From an uncultured Clostridium sp. (GTDB taxonomy: Bacteria; Bacillota; Clostridia; Lachnospirales; Lachnospiraceae), in the NCBI GenBank assembly GCA_900541315.1, contig UQJF01000139.1, positions 1 to 7,318 of the forward strand: DNA of 7,318 bases, read 5' to 3'. The position numbers and the translations under genes were made by a program. Below the pieces are notes generated by a model, which was not told where the DNA came from, made no database searches, and saw only the letters and a list, made by a program, of their open reading frames with translations. Positions 5,570 to 7,318 of this stretch are shown in pieces; within the stretch, counting starts at the first letter, position 1, and every line of letters begins with the position of its first letter.

Positions 5570-6940
5570 TTATGATTCCTGCATATTTTCAATTAATTCG
5601 CGGTTTGCACCCTCCACATTCAAGAAAGAAAGGATAACCGTAATGATGATATCAAAGATAAATGGCAGCCAGAGGTACATAAAATACATCATTTTGATAC
5701 AGCTGGCCGGCTGAACCGCGTTGTCCATATTGATATATCCACTGATGTCAAGCAGCCATCCGGAAAGAGCAATACCGATACCACCGCCAAGTTTTATACC
5801 CATGGAAGTGCATGAGAACATGGAACCATCAATACGTTTTCCGCTCTTTAAATAGGTATACTCGGAACACTGTGCAATAACAGCACTCATATCTCCCTGC
5901 CACGGACCTTCACCTAAGGAGGTCATTGCGATAAATAACAACATCAACGGGATACTTCCCATATAACCTGCAAACACTACCAACAGACGGGAGAAGCTTG
6001 CAAATACATAGCTGTATTTGTTCAGCTTGTACATTCCATTTGTCTTTGCTACCAGCATTGGTGTGATCGCCAGAGCAATGATCAGAGGGATATTGTTAGC
6101 CCAGGAGAACACACCAAATAAATTCTTATTTAAAAGAACATAGGTCATAAAGAAAATTCCCACATTAACCATTGCTGCACGAAGCTGCTGCAGAATGTAG
6201 ATCACACAAATCATGGAAAAATACTTGTTCTCAAACAGCAGCTTTACAGTCTGCTTGAAAGAAAGCTTATCATCCTCAATCCCCATAGAACCATTAGATT
6301 TCAATTCTTCTTCCGGAAGTTCTTTTACGGAAAATACAGCAAGCGTATTGGTGATGATACCGATCACACAGTAAATGAGCGCAATGATTCTCCATGCTGT
6401 TGCACCGTTACCAAGAAGCTCAACTGCTCCTACAGTAATAGACTGAATTGCAAGGTTTGTACCAAAGGAAAACATGAAACGGAAAGAACCCATCTGCACT
6501 CGTTCTTTACTGTTCTTTGTTACCAGAGAAGTCAGTGCTGCATATGCGATGTTATTTGCCGTATAGAATACTGCGTTTAACAGGGTATAGCAAATAAAGA
6601 ACCAGGCATACTGCGCAGTTTTACCCATATTAGTAGGGATCGCAAAAACTCCGTAGAGCGTGATAGCACAGCCAAAGAAACCATAAAACATCCAGGGTCT
6701 TGCCTTACCCATTTTGCTCTTTGTCCGGTCGATCATGGTTCCAAAAAAAATATCCGTTATACCATCAAATAATTTGGATACTGCAATTAATGTGCCAACG
6801 ATTCCTGAATTTAAGCCAATTGTATTTGTCAGGTAAATCATGACAAAAGATGACAGGAACGCATAAACTAAGTTTCCTGCAATATCACCGCTTCCGTACC
6901 CCACTTTGTTATGCCATTTCAGGTATGTCTTCTCTTCCAT
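5570..6940 (-). CDS. GPH-family sugar:cation symporter, probable lactose/galactoside importer
   Basis: This is a 12-helix membrane transporter of the glycoside-pentoside-hexuronide:cation symporter family (MelB/LacS type). It has 456 residues, close to MelB's ~473. The family signature is clear: KLFDGITDIFFG (56-67) with D59 and D63, which correspond to the MelB cation-site aspartates D55 and D59, then the DRTKSKMGKARPW loop between helices 2 and 3. Long hydrophobic stretches recur to the end, with a cytoplasmic loop around EELKSNGSMGIEDDKLSF mid-protein. It lacks the C-terminal EIIA regulatory domain of Streptococcus/Lactobacillus LacS, so phosphotransferase control of that kind is absent. 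The start has AGAGGA (6946-6951) 5 nt upstream. Lactose as substrate is inferred from being first in an operon with lacLM. Melibiose, galactose or oligo-galactosides are possible. Confidence 0.9.
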   Translation of the reverse strand: MEEKTYLKWHNKVGYGSGDIAGNLVYAFLSSFVMIYLTNTIGLNSGIVGTLIAVSKLFDGITDIFFGTMIDRTKSKMGKARPWMFYGFFGCAITLYGVFAIPTNMGKTAQYAWFFICYTLLNAVFYTANNIAYAALTSLVTKNSKERVQMGSFRFMFSFGTNLAIQSITVGAVELLGNGATAWRIIALIYCVIGIITNTLAVFSVKELPEEELKSNGSMGIEDDKLSFKQTVKLLFENKYFSMICVIYILQQLRAAMVNVGIFFMTYVLLNKNLFGVFSWANNIPLIIALAITPMLVAKTNGMYKLNKYSYVFASFSRLLVVFAGYMGSIPLMLLFIAMTSLGEGPWQGDMSAVIAQCSEYTYLKSGKRIDGSMFSCTSMGIKLGGGIGIALSGWLLDISGYINMDNAVQPASCIKMMYFMYLWLPFIFDIIITVILSFLNVEGANRELIENMQES

Positions 6941-6957
6941 TTTAATCCTCTTTTCAT

Positions 6958-6987
6958 ATAATAGTCTTTGTCATCCTGCCTTTTCAA
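6958..6987 (-). promoter_or_regulatory. Candidate lac operon promoter
   Basis: On the minus strand TTGAAA (6982-6987) and TATTAT (6958-6963) each miss the consensus by one base and are 18 bp apart. A start 7 nt further on would lie almost on the ribosome binding site, giving a very short leader of about 10-12 nt. That is unusual and lowers confidence. An alternative -10 (TATAGT, 7000-7005) has no good -35. Confidence 0.35.
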
Positions 6988-6991
6988 TACG

Positions 6992-7008
6992 TTGTAACTA
7001 CTATACAA
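6992..7008. promoter_or_regulatory. Operator-like inverted repeat upstream of the symporter gene
   Basis: TTGTA (6992-6996) and TACAA (7004-7008) form an inverted repeat with a 7-nt spacer. It lies directly upstream of the candidate -35 and covers the alternative -10. The position suits a repressor or activator site. The arms are short, so this is only a candidate. Confidence 0.25.
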
Positions 7009-7060
7009 AAATGCGTGGGAAAACTCCATATCTTTTATGAGACAGAATATGCACAAAATG

Positions 7061-7150
7061 ATAGGGGGTTACATACTCCCACCACTTAGCCAACACTTGA
7101 AGTGTGAGCTTTTCGTTCGATTGCCCTATAGGGCAAAGCATAAGCGAGCT
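7061..7150. repeat. Cluster of three hairpins/palindromes, possible mobile-element end or structured RNA
   Basis: Three inverted repeats follow each other. The first is GGGGG (7064-7068) with CTCCC (7076-7080) around a 7-nt loop. The second is an imperfect palindrome at 7088-7110 with core ACACTTGAAGTGT. The third is the perfect 16-bp palindrome TTGCCCTATAGGGCAA (7121-7136), loosely framed by AGCT at 7107-7110 and 7147-7150. No coding frame explains them. Subterminal hairpins near a TTAC (7069-7072) recall IS200/IS605-type ends, but no transposase remnant is visible and the identity is unproven. Confidence 0.35.
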
Positions 7151-7191
7151 ATCCCCGTGTGTCCCACAGTTTTATTAGACATTATGATATT

Positions 7192-7271
7192 ATGGAATTT
7201 CTTCCGCAAGGATCAGAAATTAAATGGGCAATTCACTGTGAACATATCAAAATTTATGCAAACGATAGGAT
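7192..7271 (+). CDS. Possible 5' end of a divergently transcribed gene, cut by the contig end
   Basis: An ATG at 7192 opens a frame with no stop up to the end of genomic sequence, encoding MEFLPQGSEIKWAIHCEHIK and then IYANDR. The residue mix looks protein-like, and a divergent regulator beside a sugar operon is a common layout. An AraC-type N-terminus is one guess. There is no clear Shine-Dalgarno site. The frame also stays open upstream of the ATG to at least about 7147, and a second frame from ATG 7184 is also open. This is therefore weak evidence and no function is assigned. Confidence 0.3.
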
Positions 7272-7318
7272 CTGTCTCTTATACACATCTCCGAGCCCAC
7301 GAGACGGAGCTACATCTC
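7272..7318 (+). other. Illumina Nextera adapter, not genomic
   Basis: The last 47 bases are library adapter. CTGTCTCTTATACACATCT (7272-7290) is the 19-bp transposon mosaic end. CCGAGCCCACGAGAC (7291-7305) is the rest of the Nextera read-2 adapter. GGAGCTAC (7306-7313) sits where the 8-base i7 index belongs, and ATCTC (7314-7318) is the start of the P7 flow-cell sequence. Assembly ran through the end of a short insert. Confidence 0.98.

Noticed and set aside
7064..7136. CRISPR array
   Set aside because: The structures are three different inverted repeats, not regularly spaced direct repeats with spacers.

Overview
This is an end-to-end fragment, probably a whole short contig, from a low-to-mid GC Firmicute. 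The protein wording (GalE, the two-gene beta-galactosidase, a GPH sugar symporter) and the Firmicute-style Shine-Dalgarno sites suggest a gut Clostridium relative such as Lachnospiraceae. That placement is inference from remembered protein families, not from a search. The left end cuts through a tRNA-Leu gene. The right end runs into an Illumina Nextera adapter, so genomic sequence stops at about position 7271.

Nearly everything is on the minus strand and reads as one lactose/galactose operon, from high to low coordinates: a GPH-family lactose/galactoside:cation symporter without an EIIA tail (5570-6940), the large subunit LacL (3610-5511) and small subunit LacM (2673-3626) of a heterodimeric beta-galactosidase with a 17-bp gene overlap, a hexapeptide-repeat galactoside O-acetyltransferase (1940-2596), and then the Leloir genes in the order galK, galE, galT.

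The Leloir part is broken. Only the first ~65 codons of galK remain, with a frameshift inside them. They are joined to a galE that lacks its first ~73 codons, including the NAD-binding glycine motif. galT stops after about 95 family-like residues of a protein that is normally near 500. As written, this locus could import and split lactose but could not process galactose by the Leloir route, unless intact copies exist elsewhere or the deletions are assembly errors.

Downstream of galT (121-575) there is no convincing gene. The stretch holds an intrinsic terminator, a possible short promoter-to-terminator transcript, an inverted repeat, and a consensus sigma-70 promoter for the tRNA. Upstream of the symporter (6941-7271) lie the likely lac promoter, a cluster of three hairpin/palindrome structures of unknown nature, and possibly the first codons of a divergent gene. 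I found no clearly new biological system. The points most worth checking are the eroded galKET set next to an intact lac module, the palindrome cluster, and the adapter tail.
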